A stretch of DNA of 64,000 nt from Ampelocalamus luodianensis (Eukaryota; Streptophyta; Magnoliopsida; Poales; Poaceae), in NCBI GenBank assembly GCA_036346255.1, contig CM070620.1:29261609-29325608 (forward strand), read 5' to 3'. The notes beneath the pieces are model-generated. The model did no database searches, was not told the DNA's origin, and saw only the letters and a program-made list of their open reading frames with translations. Position numbers and translations under genes: made by a program. This document shows positions 34,601-43,245 of the stretch, in pieces (the first letter of the stretch is position 1; the number at the start of each line of letters is the position of its first letter).

Positions 34601-36639
34601 ATATTGGACCATTTTATCTGATTGATGCCTAAGCATTTCACATAAGCCACTCCAGTTGTCGTAGTCCTATGCATTCATCAGCCAATGGGGGCCTAAGTAT
34701 TATTAGCATGACATCAGTGTGGTGGCTGCTTGTCTCTAGTCTTTAGTCTTCAAATATTTGAAGTAATCGGTCAAATTACAGAAGCAGCTGAGACGTGGTG
34801 GTTCATCTTATTTTGAACTAATGGGTTGCTATTCTTCTGAACTAACATATTTTCATGAATCTCCAGAGCCGAGTAGGACCAGTGGAATGGCTGAAGCCCT
34901 ACACTGATGAGACAATTATTGAGCTTGGGCAGAGGGGGGTAAAGAGCCTTCTAGCTGTTCCCATTAGGTATTACTTCTCTTAACTTGGCTTCTGCTGTCG
35001 ACCTGTCGTGATTAAAATTATACTCTGTACGCGTTATGCTGCTTATAACCTTCATGTTGTTTGACATATTTCTTTGGACTGTTTTTTTTTTCTCCTGTCA
35101 ATTTTAGTCGGATCATCCTCATCTTTTGTTCTGGTCTTCTCCCTACAGTTTTGTCAGCGAACATATTGAAACTTTGGAAGAAATCGATGTAGAGTACAAG
35201 GAGTTGGCTTTAGAATCTGGCATCAATCACTGGGGACGAGTTCCTGCATTAGGTTGTGAACCCACATTCATTTCAGATCTTGCTGATGCTGTTATTGAAA
35301 GCCTGCCTTATGTTGGTGCAATGGCAGTTTCGAATCTTGAGGCTCGGCAGGTAAGAACTACCATAGGACATGCAAAATACCTTATCTGTTCTCTCTATCA
35401 CATGATAGGTCAGAGTAAGATTATTTTCATGTGCTTTGTGTATCCGTGTTTTATACCTTACTTGATGGTGGCAGCTTCTAATATGCATGTGTTGTGTTGG
35501 ATAAGATGTTAGGATACCCCAAGAGTTAAATGCAGGTCAATTGAGTTTCCTGGCCTATCTTAGTCATTGAATGAGCTTACATATCGGTTATCATATACCG
35601 GTGCAAATTGGGTCTGACTTTGCTTCATTAGCAGCATTAACACCAAAGAGCAAATTAGGACCAGAAGAAAATAAAAAATAATAGTGTTACACCCCAGCCC
35701 AACCTTGAGCCTAGAATGCTACTTCAATTCAACATCTCTCTAAATTAAAACCATTATTAATAAATTTCAGCAACACTTCTCCTAGTTATACTACTACCTA
35801 GAGCTGATCAACACACTAATTTCGATCTACAATATAAACAACTGATACCAAAAAGAGTGAAAACGTAGTAGCGACATTCCGGGCTCTTTGATGGGCCGGG
35901 TTGTTACGAATAGTACAAAGTTAAATGACCTGCAAAAGCATGCATTGGATAGGATCATATACCCACCACCGCCTGATAAGATTGTCTTGTGACATGCCCA
36001 TTTTGAATTGACTTTGGTATTCTTGTTTGAACAACACATAATATGAATAAAAACCGAGGTGACTTTATAACGACTTACGGCATCTACCTAGTTTTAGTAA
36101 TATGTTTAGTTAATTAAACTATTAATAGCATGTGATGGAAGTTATGTGAATCATTTCCAGATTCAGTACTATCTCTGATTTCTAGAGTATCGTACTCTGA
36201 TTTGTTGGAAAATAAATAAAGTTGATCAATCTTTCTCGGTGGACATAGCATTGATTCACTGAATGAAATCAAATATAATTGAAATACCAACATAACTAGG
36301 AATTAGCATTAGCATCCAAATGAGCATAGTCTGAAATGCAATGTTTAGTCAAGAAGCAAAATAGGACCGTTGACTGTAGAATTTGCAGTGACGTATGGTG
36401 GATTGCCTTTGCAGTCACTCGTACCACTTGGAAGCGTGGAAGAGCTGCTAGCAGCGTACGACTCGAAACGCGACGAGCTTCCCCCTCCGGTGATTGTATG
36501 GAAGTGGGGCTGGACGAAGAACGCGGAGACCTGGAATGGCCGGGCTGCTATGCTGGCCGTGCTGGCGCTCCTGGTGCTGGAGGTGACAACCGGGAAAGGC
36601 TTCTTGCACCAGTGGGGTATCTTGCCGTTGTTCCGTTGA
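16674..36639 (+). CDS. FC2: Ferrochelatase, plastid, with C-terminal LHC/CAB motif (FC2 type)
   Basis: Inserts Fe2+ into protoporphyrin IX, the last step of haem synthesis, in plastids. Coding exons: 16674-16780, 19020-19335, 19715-19858, 20523-20624, 21079-21182, 21267-21393, 34406-34558, 34867-34967, 35149-35350, 36415-36639. All joins are GT/AG and in phase, giving 526 residues without a stop. Seen: a Ser/Arg-rich, acid-poor N-terminus of about 100 residues (likely transit peptide), LLLNLGGPE (about 116-124), GMRYWHPFTEEAI, FFSAHGVPL with the catalytic His (about 308), and EHIETLEEID (about 389-398). The tail has ETWNGRAAM (490-498) and a hydrophobic segment, the LHC motif that in Arabidopsis marks FC2. 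The first ATG of exon 1 is taken as start. Intron 1 (2.2 kb) and intron 6 (13 kb) hold transposons; intron 9 has unclassified repeat-like sequence near 35690-36060. Grass FC numbering differs between sources, so the symbol denotes the type. Confidence 0.95.
17190..18230. repeat. TGTTGCA-rich repeat in ferrochelatase intron 1
   Basis: From about 17690 to 18125 the heptamer TGTTGCA or close variants (TGCTGCAA, GTTGCAAG) recurs roughly every 25-50 bases, interleaved with T-rich words. A GC-rich segment (17190-17660) with repeated CTCTGC/GAGCTCC precedes it and a segment ending GGGAACGTACGAGCGCCACA (about 18150-18170) follows. This looks like a non-autonomous transposon of a repeat-rich class. 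Ends and class were not established. Confidence 0.45.
18378..18753. mobile_element. Foldback MITE with long inverted repeats
   Basis: The left arm (GAGCTGGGGGAAC..., TTATTTTTATTGTTAACCC, CCGCAAACTTTATTTCTAAT, GGTCATGCCACCACCCGT) is mirrored by the right arm (ACGGGTGGTGGCGTGACC, ATTAGAAATAAAGTTTGCGG, GGATTAACAATAAAAATAAA, ...ATTCGAGCT). Arms are about 150-165 bp. The centre also contains GTCACGCCACCGCTGGTGGCGTGAC, a smaller palindrome. Located in ferrochelatase intron 1. A target duplication was not identified. Confidence 0.85.
21930..22310 (-). mobile_element. Possible LTR or retroelement fragment
   Basis: Compact segment unlike the surrounding AT-rich intron, with a minus-strand TATA-like CTTATATAAGGG (about 22113-22124) and a GC-rich end (GGGCCGTCGCCCTAGGCCC near 22265). 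This layout resembles a short solo LTR. No TG/CA edges or target duplication could be fixed, so the class is a guess. Confidence 0.25.
22421..22800. mobile_element. Microsatellite-associated MITE, copy 1
   Basis: AT-rich element starting GGTATGGTACTCC and ending near CCGGGAGTAC, closely matching copy 2 (22936-23290) along its length, including GAGTTCCATGAAAAAATTCA, TATATACTTCTTTTATATAT and TTATAATT(G/A)GTATTTAAG. The left flank is a TG/TA run. It lacks part of the left terminal repeat seen in copy 2. Confidence 0.75.
22917..22942. repeat. TA microsatellite between the two MITE copies
   Basis: Run of TA dinucleotides directly bordering MITE copy 2. A similar run borders its other end at about 23294-23308. 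Confidence 0.85.
22936..23292. mobile_element. Microsatellite-associated MITE, copy 2, TIRs of about 40 bp
   Basis: The left end carries GGGAGTACATACTCCCACCT, CTCATATACCACTTAAA. The right end carries TTTAAGTGGTATATTCGAAG, TGGGAGTATGTACTCCC, which is the inverse with few mismatches over about 40 bases. Both ends abut (TA)n runs. Rice Micron elements are known to lie within (TA)n microsatellites, and this pair fits that behaviour; sequence identity to Micron was not tested. Confidence 0.8.
23841..24393 (-). pseudogene. MULE accessory ORF, copy 1 (decayed)
   Basis: Starts at 24393 (MSSSTSSSPQPMVVLTYLTL...) and ends at a TAG at 23841 after ...AYERLRTALGSYIGH. Frame changes occur within the proline run at about 24230-24250 and again near 23940. 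Shared with the other copies: VYNHLSG, DLLQSPP, VSDVQRANLVLEV, NYVDHVEESIQRHDGYM, EEAEVLLWHMVD and FLHIFPDP. No known domain was recognised. Predicted character: mixed charged, helical, no Cys/His cluster. Confidence 0.7.
24746..25291 (-). CDS. MULE accessory ORF, copy 2 (nearly intact, about 181 residues)
   Basis: From the ATG at 25291-25289 the frame runs to TAG at 24746-24748 with a single internal TAG near codon 24, at the place where other copies read His (YNHLSG or YEHLSG). Conserved blocks are MTSNSSSAP at the N-terminus, DYVHDLLCAPPLCLPKSVAA, LVSDVWRTNLILEIVLTSYV, DRIKASIQRLEDYIGRQ, DAETVEETNVLIW, YLHMFPDP and ERMRAAIGSCLGH at the C-terminus. Long amphipathic helices with heptad-like Leu/Ile spacing suggest a coiled coil. 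It sits downstream of the transposase on the same strand, a place where some Mutator elements carry a second gene (mudrB in MuDR), but no similarity to mudrB was recognised. Function unknown. Confidence 0.65.
25576..29647 (-). pseudogene. FAR1-type MULE transposase, intron-containing and frameshifted
   Basis: Read from the right: an N-terminal segment (from about 29647), a FAR1 DNA-binding region (KNYIALCRKHDFYMLEKERE, EHNHPLARTT; 28757-29220), then the transposase core (FWSHASCHAEYTDFGDVVTF, DTTYRMNQYEM, NHHLQNTMFSVALL, FEWLF; 27516-27850). Next come LTGDQDPTMAAAIP across an intron (27480 to 27258), RRTSTQRSESMNKMVKRNFV (about 26930), a SWIM region (26390-26450) and a zinc knuckle (CSICGLKAGHNSTTCP) with a Gly/Arg-rich tail ending at 25576. 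One intron contains the hAT element at 27872-28592. Small indels break the frame near 29137 and 27205. The acidic catalytic positions of the first two blocks remain visible. CAGTAAA words fill the introns. Confidence 0.85.
27872..28592. mobile_element. Non-autonomous hAT element with 8-bp target duplication
   Basis: Perfect 8-bp direct repeats ATGGATGG flank it (27864-27871 and 28593-28600). Termini are CAATGTTCACCTAGGCG and, inverted from the right end, CAGTGATCCCCTGGGCG, fitting the CA(A/G)TG start of hAT elements. Both ends are rich in CCTAGGCG words. The interior is GC-rich and C/T-rich with no transposase. It lies within an intron of the MULE transposase, so it inserted after the MULE or into its progenitor. 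Confidence 0.9.
30060..30245. repeat. Degenerate array of TTTTACTGTCGATT-like units
   Basis: Successive words read TTTTACTGTCGATTCTT, TTTTTACTGCCGATTTT, GTTTACTGTCGATTTCA, TTTTATTGTCAGATTAG, CTTTTACCGCCAATCAC and TTTTATCACCGATCACA, spaced about 25-50 bp. The similarity fades toward the right terminus of the MULE. Subterminal repeat arrays of this kind can serve as transposase binding sites; that role is inference. Confidence 0.7.
31402..31960 (-). pseudogene. MULE accessory ORF, copy 3 (left foldback arm)
   Basis: ATG at 31960-31958 (MPSNSSSAPEPTT...). Frame shifts follow within about 20 codons and again around 31800, where an open frame resumes as RRANLVIKIVLSNHVECVK, RRLDDYIGRQSVRADLAETM, EEANDLLRPIVNLFRRYQ. 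The DNA at 31402-31415 aligns with the stop end of copy 2. Shared blocks show common descent with the other three copies. Confidence 0.7.
32731..33275 (+). pseudogene. MULE accessory ORF, copy 4 (right foldback arm)
   Basis: Plus-strand copy facing copy 3 across the foldback centre. Starts MPSNSSSAPKPTT and then shifts frame. The main open frame gives RRANLVIEIVLSNYMDRVEA, SVRRLDRQSVRVDLTETM, EEATNLLWHLQYLF. A further frame gives QLDSTKKQLEEFLHIFADPT, KAQEKAYECLKTTIWSYLDL. The terminal stop seen in copies 1-2 has become CAA here. Confidence 0.7.
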
Positions 36640-37577
36640 GCCGGTGGTTCATTTGGAGAATGTTTTGATGCCGTATATGAATCGATCTGCCTTACGCCCG
36701 GAAAAGGAAATATGGACTGAATTTGACGGTATACCATATTACCATGTTCATGGATATGAAATAGGCTAGAGACTCACTGTATGAAAATATACAAATCGAA
36801 TACCCATGATCACATGTTTCCCACACTGCAACTTCTGTTTGCTAAACCTAAGCATTTGCATCATTAGTGTCACCATGTGGCTATGTTAGAGGTTGGGTAT
36901 TGAAGAAAGCTATTTTTAATTGTCTAATTCAATATTGCTGATGATCTCATCAGCATGAGATGGATTTGAGGAATCCATTCGGGATGATTGAAACTATCTT
37001 TCCTTCACACGCAAAGCCTCCGTTATTGAAAACCTACCGAGTCGAGAGTTGAATAAGCTCTCATAAAGAGAGGTTGACAAAAGAAAGATACAAGGCGGAT
37101 CTTTCTATGTTCTTGTTGGATTTAAACAGTATCATGTGAAATTCATGCGTTTCAAAATAAGGTTTCCCTAACATATAGGGGCGGATCCTGACAAAAATTG
37201 AGTCGAGGCACCATGTATACAAGCGAGTTAATACTAATAGGAGCACTAACGGTGAAAATTAGTCTAATACAATTATGGGCTAAAATTGAGTCGGCCCTAA
37301 CGTATACCTAGAATTGCGGAGAATTGGCAGCCTCAGGGAACTCACTCGATCGTGCTGGTGCCAGGATCCCGTGCCAACAACCCCGTGCCAACAACCCCTC
37401 TGGTACCCTCAATTCAACGGATTGGAGCCGGAGGAGCACGTGCCAACGAACCCCTCTTGCGATGCATAATGCAAGAGTGAGTTGGAGATGGAATCTGACG
37501 GGGAGATGGAATCATGGCGTTGATTGGGTGGGTGTTCAGCGAGCATGATTCCAATGGCCAATGGGACTTTGGGCCCC
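36640..37577. other. 3' flank of ferrochelatase, no gene recognised
   Basis: Presumed 3' UTR from 36640, then AT-rich spacer. No clear polyadenylation signal was singled out. A small direct duplication, CCCGTGCCAACAACCCC (around 37367-37398), is present. The open frame at 37324-37548 has no family features. Confidence 0.4.
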
Positions 37578-37927
37578 TTGGATCACCAGTGTTTTGATGG
37601 CTTCCATTTCAGAATGATCATAAGAAAGCTACGAGTTGGATTACCAGTGTTCTGATGGCTTCCATTTCAGAATGATCATAAGAAAGCTACGAGTTGGGTC
37701 ACCAGTGTCCTGATGGCTTCCATTTCAGAATGATCATAAGAAAGCTACGAGTTGGATCACCAGTGTTCTGATGGCTTCCATTTCAGAATGATCATAAGAA
37801 AGCTACGAGTTGGGTCACCAGTGTTCTCATGGCTTCCATTTCAGAATGATCATAAGAAAGCTACGAGTTGGGTCACCAGTGTTCTCATGGCTTCCATTTC
37901 AGAATGATCATAAGAAAGCTACGAGTT
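37578..37927. repeat. Minisatellite: six copies of a 58-bp unit
   Basis: The unit GATGGCTTCCATTTCAGAAT, GATCATAAGAAAGCTACGAG, TTGGATCACCAGTGTTCT recurs at exact 58-base steps (GATGG/CATGG at 37596, 37654, 37712, 37770, 37828, 37886). Copies differ by only one to three bases, mainly GGATCACC/GGATTACC/GGGTCACC and TGATGG/TCATGG. The array is 350 bp, 6.0 units. The shared variant in the last two copies suggests recent expansion. Confidence 0.97.
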
Positions 37928-40900
37928 TACCGCGTAGCACCACAGAGCCAAACGGAGCCATACAAGAATAATTATATATAACTTGTGGCCACAAATTATG
38001 AGTAGGAAAACCTGGCCAATTATTCGCGCGCAATATTTTGGGCTTGGCAACAAAAAGTACTTGCTCTGACTGATATGTACTTGTAGAATTAATTGTTATC
38101 CATAAGGTTTTTCAACCGGATAGTTATTCGGCTGCTATAAAGATGCGATTACTCTGTTAAGAAGAGTTGTTGGCCATCTCTCGGGAAACCGCTAACAACG
38201 TGGATTCGGTATGTTGTCTACGTCAAAATGAAAGGAAAAATGTATGTGTCGAAGCTTGATTACTTAGACTAGAAGTTAACCTGCGCCAATTGGCGCGGAT
38301 GTGACTGTTGACAGGTCTAAGGAGGTTGATGTATTTTTCTGTGTTCGCTGTCGGTCGTGAGCTTCAAAAATAGATAATTTTTTTGTAAAAATATCATTTT
38401 CGTAAAAGCGGGTCTGCTACGTCTTGACTATCGAAAGGAAGGGAAAATGAAGTGCAAAATAATTTTAAGAAAACTAGTGTAAACTAAAAGTAAGGTATCT
38501 GGTTTTACCTACAGTATTTTTCCTTTTACGTAAAAGAAGCAATTCAAAATCTAAAATCAGAAGAAGTGTGATTTCTTTAGTCAATTCTATCAAACTAATA
38601 GTTTTTAATTTACGTCAATGAGAACAGATCGTTTTGGGTATGTGAAGAACTATAGATCGATATGTTTTTTGATTAATCAAAGGGGCCCTTGCTTACTACT
38701 AATGTAATAGAACATAAATCTATCGCTGTCATAAAGAGATAGGTCTCCTATTTTGAGGGTAACACTGACAAAAGTTAGTGAGGGGAAAAATAGTAGTGTT
38801 GGTTACTGACAGTATTTGAGTGATGATTGATCGGTGTGCTGAGTTTCTGAGGAATTCTACTGTAGGCTGAACTGTTATAGCGTACAACATATGAGAAAGC
38901 TACCATGGAATGCAGGTGACTGAGAAGCAATGACAATACGAAAACAGGAGGGAGCTCGAAGAACGGCAGTGTAAGAAAGCAAGTGCCGCAACAACGAAAG
39001 TGTGGTGTCAAAAGACATAAGGCGTCTAAATAGTGGAGCATATATACAATAAAAGAGCATGTCTTTAGGAGTAAGTAGCACAACAGTTATTCATACATAG
39101 TGTATACAAAATGAAGTGCAAGTGTTAGACCACCAGAGTATAGTTTTTGGTGGACAACACTTGTGAGAGAAGTGATGGAGGAGGCAAACCTCTTAGCTGG
39201 AAGAGTCTGTTTAATTTGATCAAGTGGTATCATTGTTTCTCCAGGCTGCGTTTCATTAGTCGGTTGGTGTTTTTTTGTAAGCTGTGAAAGGAATTCTCAG
39301 GGAGAAGTACAAATAGTAGTAAATTCGTGTGGATAAAATAATATACAGCGAGTATATTCTTATAAGTGAACCTGAAGTGGGTTTAAGTGCATGAGATAGA
39401 CATCTATCAAATGGTGAAGGAACTCTATTTTTTTTTTTTCACATATGCAAGCTAAATTAGTCTACGTGATTGTCTAAACTTCAGCATTGTGTCAATTTCA
39501 GTCATGACAACAGCAACATAGCCAATTTTGGACACCGAGCAACAAAAAGTAAGTATATATAGCTATGTTTGTACACAGATGCATGGGCTGAATATAAATG
39601 GTAGAAATAAGAAGATCTATTTGCAAATATGTAGTTAGGGTATCTTTAATTAATTTCTGTTAAGAACTGAGACGTATGTGCAGAAGCTTTAGTTTTACCT
39701 GTGGACCAGTAGTGTCTTTTGTAGTTGTTTTGTCAGTAAATAAGCGTTTGTGGACGCTTTCCGGTACAGGGCTGGTCTTTGAACTGTGGACAGTAACATG
39801 TAGGTATAAGTTTAGTGGTGAAGATAGCCATCTTAGTAAGGTCTATCGACTGATAGAGGGAAACAATGTTTTTAGGATAGAAAGGTCAATACCTAGAGGA
39901 AGTGATAGGCATAACTACCTGTTTTGTCATCGAGAGTGGTGTGCTCTTGAGGATGATCATCATCCAGCTGTTATGCTGTGGAAGAATAAATCTAGCACAC
40001 TAAAATAGGAGTTAACAGAGAAGCATAACAAATGGTAGTAGTGGATAACGCTGAAGAGCAAAGTAACGATGATAAAATAGGAAAAGGTAATGAAGCAAAA
40101 TAATGATTAGCAAACATGTTACCTCTAATCATTATAAAAAATGGCAAACAGGGCATTTAGGCAAATAGCAGACAACATAAATTAAAACTACGACGGTATG
40201 CGAGTAATCAATACACATTTCAAAGACAACCTGAGTTGGTATGAGAAAAGGGTGCAAAACAGTAAATAGATGAATATGATTAAAAGACATCGTTCAATTA
40301 AATAGCGAACGATCCATCCCTGTATCTTGTGGGACACCGTCATCAAATGAGCAACACATCCTAAAAGTATACCCATTGCCATTGGGCTATAAGCCAGGAA
40401 GCTGATTTTGTGTTGGACATGGTGTGCCTGAATAATTTTGCCCCCAAAGACCAATTTATGCACTATATCAAGTTCTTTCTTCATTAATCAATCCCATTTC
40501 CTTAATCTTTAAGGTGTGCTGAGGCATTGCTTATTATGAAAAAAAAAAAGATGTGCAAAACAAAGTCACCCTCATCTTTATTCTGGAACAAAGATGGAAA
40601 AGCACCCACATATTGGGGTTTTCCTCTATAGATTTTGGTGCCTATCTTGCGTGGAGATCAATACCCTATGAGTTTACATTGGAGGCATTTTCCCCATTAT
40701 GGTCAACATTATTTAAATGTAAAATTAATTCAAGGGGTACCCGGCCTCCTTTGTTTTCCCGACCATTCCCCTATATTAGTCTTGAAATTACTCGAACCGA
40801 CTGTCTTCTAGACACCATGATTAGCCATTTGTTACTTTGTAATTTCGAATGTTACCTATTCCCCGTAAGTAGTACAAAGACAATTTGCTAGTCATTACAA

Positions 40901-41099
40901 TCATCAGCAAGCATGCCTTGACATGGGAATTTTCAGGAAACAATTATACAAAGAGTGGTTGTTGACTCCATGTAGGAAAGTATCATCATTCATAAGAACT
41001 ACATGGTGACACAACAATACTTACACCCATAAAAACAACTAAGTTAAGATTCAATTATCGTGCTCCAGCTGGCACCCAGTACTGTGCCACCACGCTGCC
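37928..41099. other. AT-rich intergenic stretch, no gene recognised
   Basis: Several open frames of 70-110 codons exist (for example plus 39676-40008 and 40553-40891) but none shows a recognisable domain, good start context or splice-compatible neighbours. No TIR or LTR edges were spotted. Probably old transposon sequence. Confidence 0.35.
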
Positions 41100-42120
41100 A
41101 ATATCGCGTTGGGCGGCCGCTACCCCTTCCAACACATAGTAGCCCTAGGCCGCGGCCTGATCGACACTAAGCACTACGACCTCCGCTATAGCCAGCCGCC
41201 ACCATGTGGAGAAGGCGTGGGTGGATTAGGAAGGAGGAAGCCGTGGCAGAGGGTAGACATAACAGCGGCGCTGCAGAGAGGAGGGGCCACAGCCGGGATG
41301 GAGGAGAGGGCAGGGTGAGGGGAGGAGGCGCGGAGGTCGAGCGAGGAGGAGGTTTCGCGAGCGTGCGGGGAGGGGCATGTAGCAAGGACGTCGTCCAATG
41401 CTAGGAGGAGTGGTGAGTTCTTCGAAAGTGCGGAGGCTCAGGGACGGTAGGTCACGGATAGCGGCGACAGCGGAGGTCCTCAGCCCGGGCTCTCCCTCTC
41501 CTACCCAGTCTAAACCACTACCGCTAACCACGCTCCACAGTCCACATCCTTGGAGAGGGAGGGAGTGAGCGGTTGTGGAGGGAGATCGAGGGGGTGGGGG
41601 GAGGAAGAGGGAGTGACCGGTGGTGCTGGCGAAGAGGCAAGGGGATGGAAGGGAGGGGAGGCGCTGGGGCGACAACTGGGGAGGGAGGAAGAGGGAGGTG
41701 CCGAGGCCGTTGGGGAGGGAGACCGAGGGGGCGGCGGGGGAGGAAGAGGGAGGGAACAGCGGCGACAACTGGGAAGGGAAAATCGAGGGGGCAGCGAGGG
41801 AGGAAGAGGCGAGGCGCGGAGCGGCGAGACGGCCGGAGGCGCGTGGGAAGGAGGAGGCGGAGAGGTAGGCCAGAGGCGAGCAGAGGCGCACGAAAGATCA
41901 GATGCAGAGAAGATGGTGCCGCTGCCAACGGGGAGCTAGGGGAACGAACAGGCAAGCGCCAGGTGGGAACGTGCGGAGCTTGCTGGGATAGGGCTTTGAC
42001 CCCTGTCCTATGGGTGCCTGATCCGATCGGACGGCCTGAAGCCAAACGGATGCGATCAGACGGTGCACAATTTGTTGGTGACGTGTACACCACCAGTGAC
42101 GGCCCTTTCCACCGGCCTTT
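41100..42120. other. GC-rich, purine-skewed low-complexity segment
   Basis: 41270-41930 is dominated on the plus strand by GGAGG/GGAAG/GAGGG words, so every frame is open on one strand or the other. The encoded Pro/Ser/Leu-rich or Gly/Arg/Glu-rich strings are composition artefacts. A TTTAAATA box-like word lies at 42117-42124. The segment may be a captured promoter or first-exon fragment, but no family was recognised. Confidence 0.35.
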
Positions 42121-42225
42121 AAATACAGTAATTCATGGATGCATCTATCGAGGCCACACGATTGACGTAGGAGGGTTAGGGTTGGTAGGTGACAACCATG
42201 AAAACTTTTTTTCAAGAAGGAAAGA

Positions 42226-42341
42226 AGGAATAAACTGCTTACTTGGAATCTAGAATGGAATGCATAATGCATGGCTAGTGGAAGGAATAAACTGCTTAAT
42301 TGGAATATAGAATGGAATGCATAATGCATGGCTAGTGGAAA
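42226..42341. repeat. Two tandem copies of a 58-bp unit
   Basis: GGAATAAACTGCTTACTTGG... at 42226 and GGAATAAACTGCTTAATTGG... at 42284, both ending ATGCATGGCTAGTGGAA. Two or three differences between copies. Unrelated in sequence to the 58-bp minisatellite at 37578. Confidence 0.9.
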
Positions 42342-43089
42342 TGGCGAGAAGAAATGCAAGCTGCATGCCGTCATCATGGCCGTCCATTTGGTCTACCTCA
42401 AGTCTTTGTATACATGTGTGCCGTTCGATCGGTAGAATTGGAATCCCTTACAGCCGGTAGATCGTGAGATCCAATGGATGCGAACCATAAATAGCTACTC
42501 CTAGTACGTTGCTGAAATCTGAATTCAATTAAAAAACAAGCTGGTTACCTCTCTCTCTCGATCTCGAAATGCGATTTCTTCGCTGCCAAAATATATAGAC
42601 GGACCCTAAACCTAATAAAAAGAAGTACTTTACTTGTTTAGAACTGTTAGTCTCGCGAGCTTTGATAAAAGTTGTACGACGAGATGGCCGGATCACACAA
42701 ATAAAAAAGATCCTAATGACCTTTATTTAGGTAATCCTCAATAGATCTTGCGCAACCGGTCAGTCAGAAAAACTCAAGAGAAAGAAGTCTCGTTAATCTG
42801 GATTAAACATCGGAAACACATACGGTGTAAGACACATCAATCCAAGAAAGCACGCAACGGTATATGGACTGTATGCAGTGCAGTAGTAGACACACATATA
42901 TACCTATATAATACTCATGGGCGATGAGTACGACAAGTCGAATGCAATGGAGTGAAGCTACTACAAACGATGTCTTTTCTCATATTTCAATCGTCGCTTA
43001 TCCTGCCCGGCTTGTTTTATATTCTCTCTCCTCTTGTATTTTCTTCAGAAGCTTCCCATCCACAACTTGTAGTACCCATCTTTCTCCGA

Positions 43090-43245
43090 TGTAAAGTGAC
43101 AGGTATATATATATAAGCACAGGCACAGGCAGAGAGAGAGAGAGGGAGAGATCCCAAGGAGGAACACAAGGGGAGAAGAAGCTCTTGATCTCGAGGAAGT
43201 TCTTGGCCTGATCAGCTCATCCATCAGCTCAAATTTTCTAGGTAA
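43090..43245 (+). promoter_or_regulatory. Orphan promoter and first-exon-like segment
   Basis: A TATA-like TATATATATATAAG (about 43105-43120) is followed by a (GA)n-rich leader (GGCAGAGAGAGAGAGAGGG) and GATCTCGAGGAAGTTCTTGG. It ends in TTTTCTAG|GTAAGCATCC, a strong donor-like site at about 43242. This is the arrangement of a non-coding first exon with a leader intron, yet no coding gene follows before the PMD-carrying MULE at 46127. It could be the 5' end of a non-coding RNA or a gene remnant. No known miRNA sequence was recognised downstream. Confidence 0.35.

Noticed and set aside
37578..37927. Regular repeat array considered as a CRISPR array
   Set aside because: Plant nuclear context, head-to-tail 58-bp units with no variable spacers; it is a minisatellite.
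39676..40891. Two plus-strand frames of 110-112 codons as candidate genes
   Set aside because: No recognisable motif, no splice-compatible partners and no codon or composition contrast with surrounding spacer.
41226..42253. Long overlapping frames of up to 226 codons on both strands
   Set aside because: Purine-skewed low-complexity DNA opens several frames at once. Products are Gly/Arg/Glu or Pro/Ser/Leu strings without a fold or homologue that I recognise.
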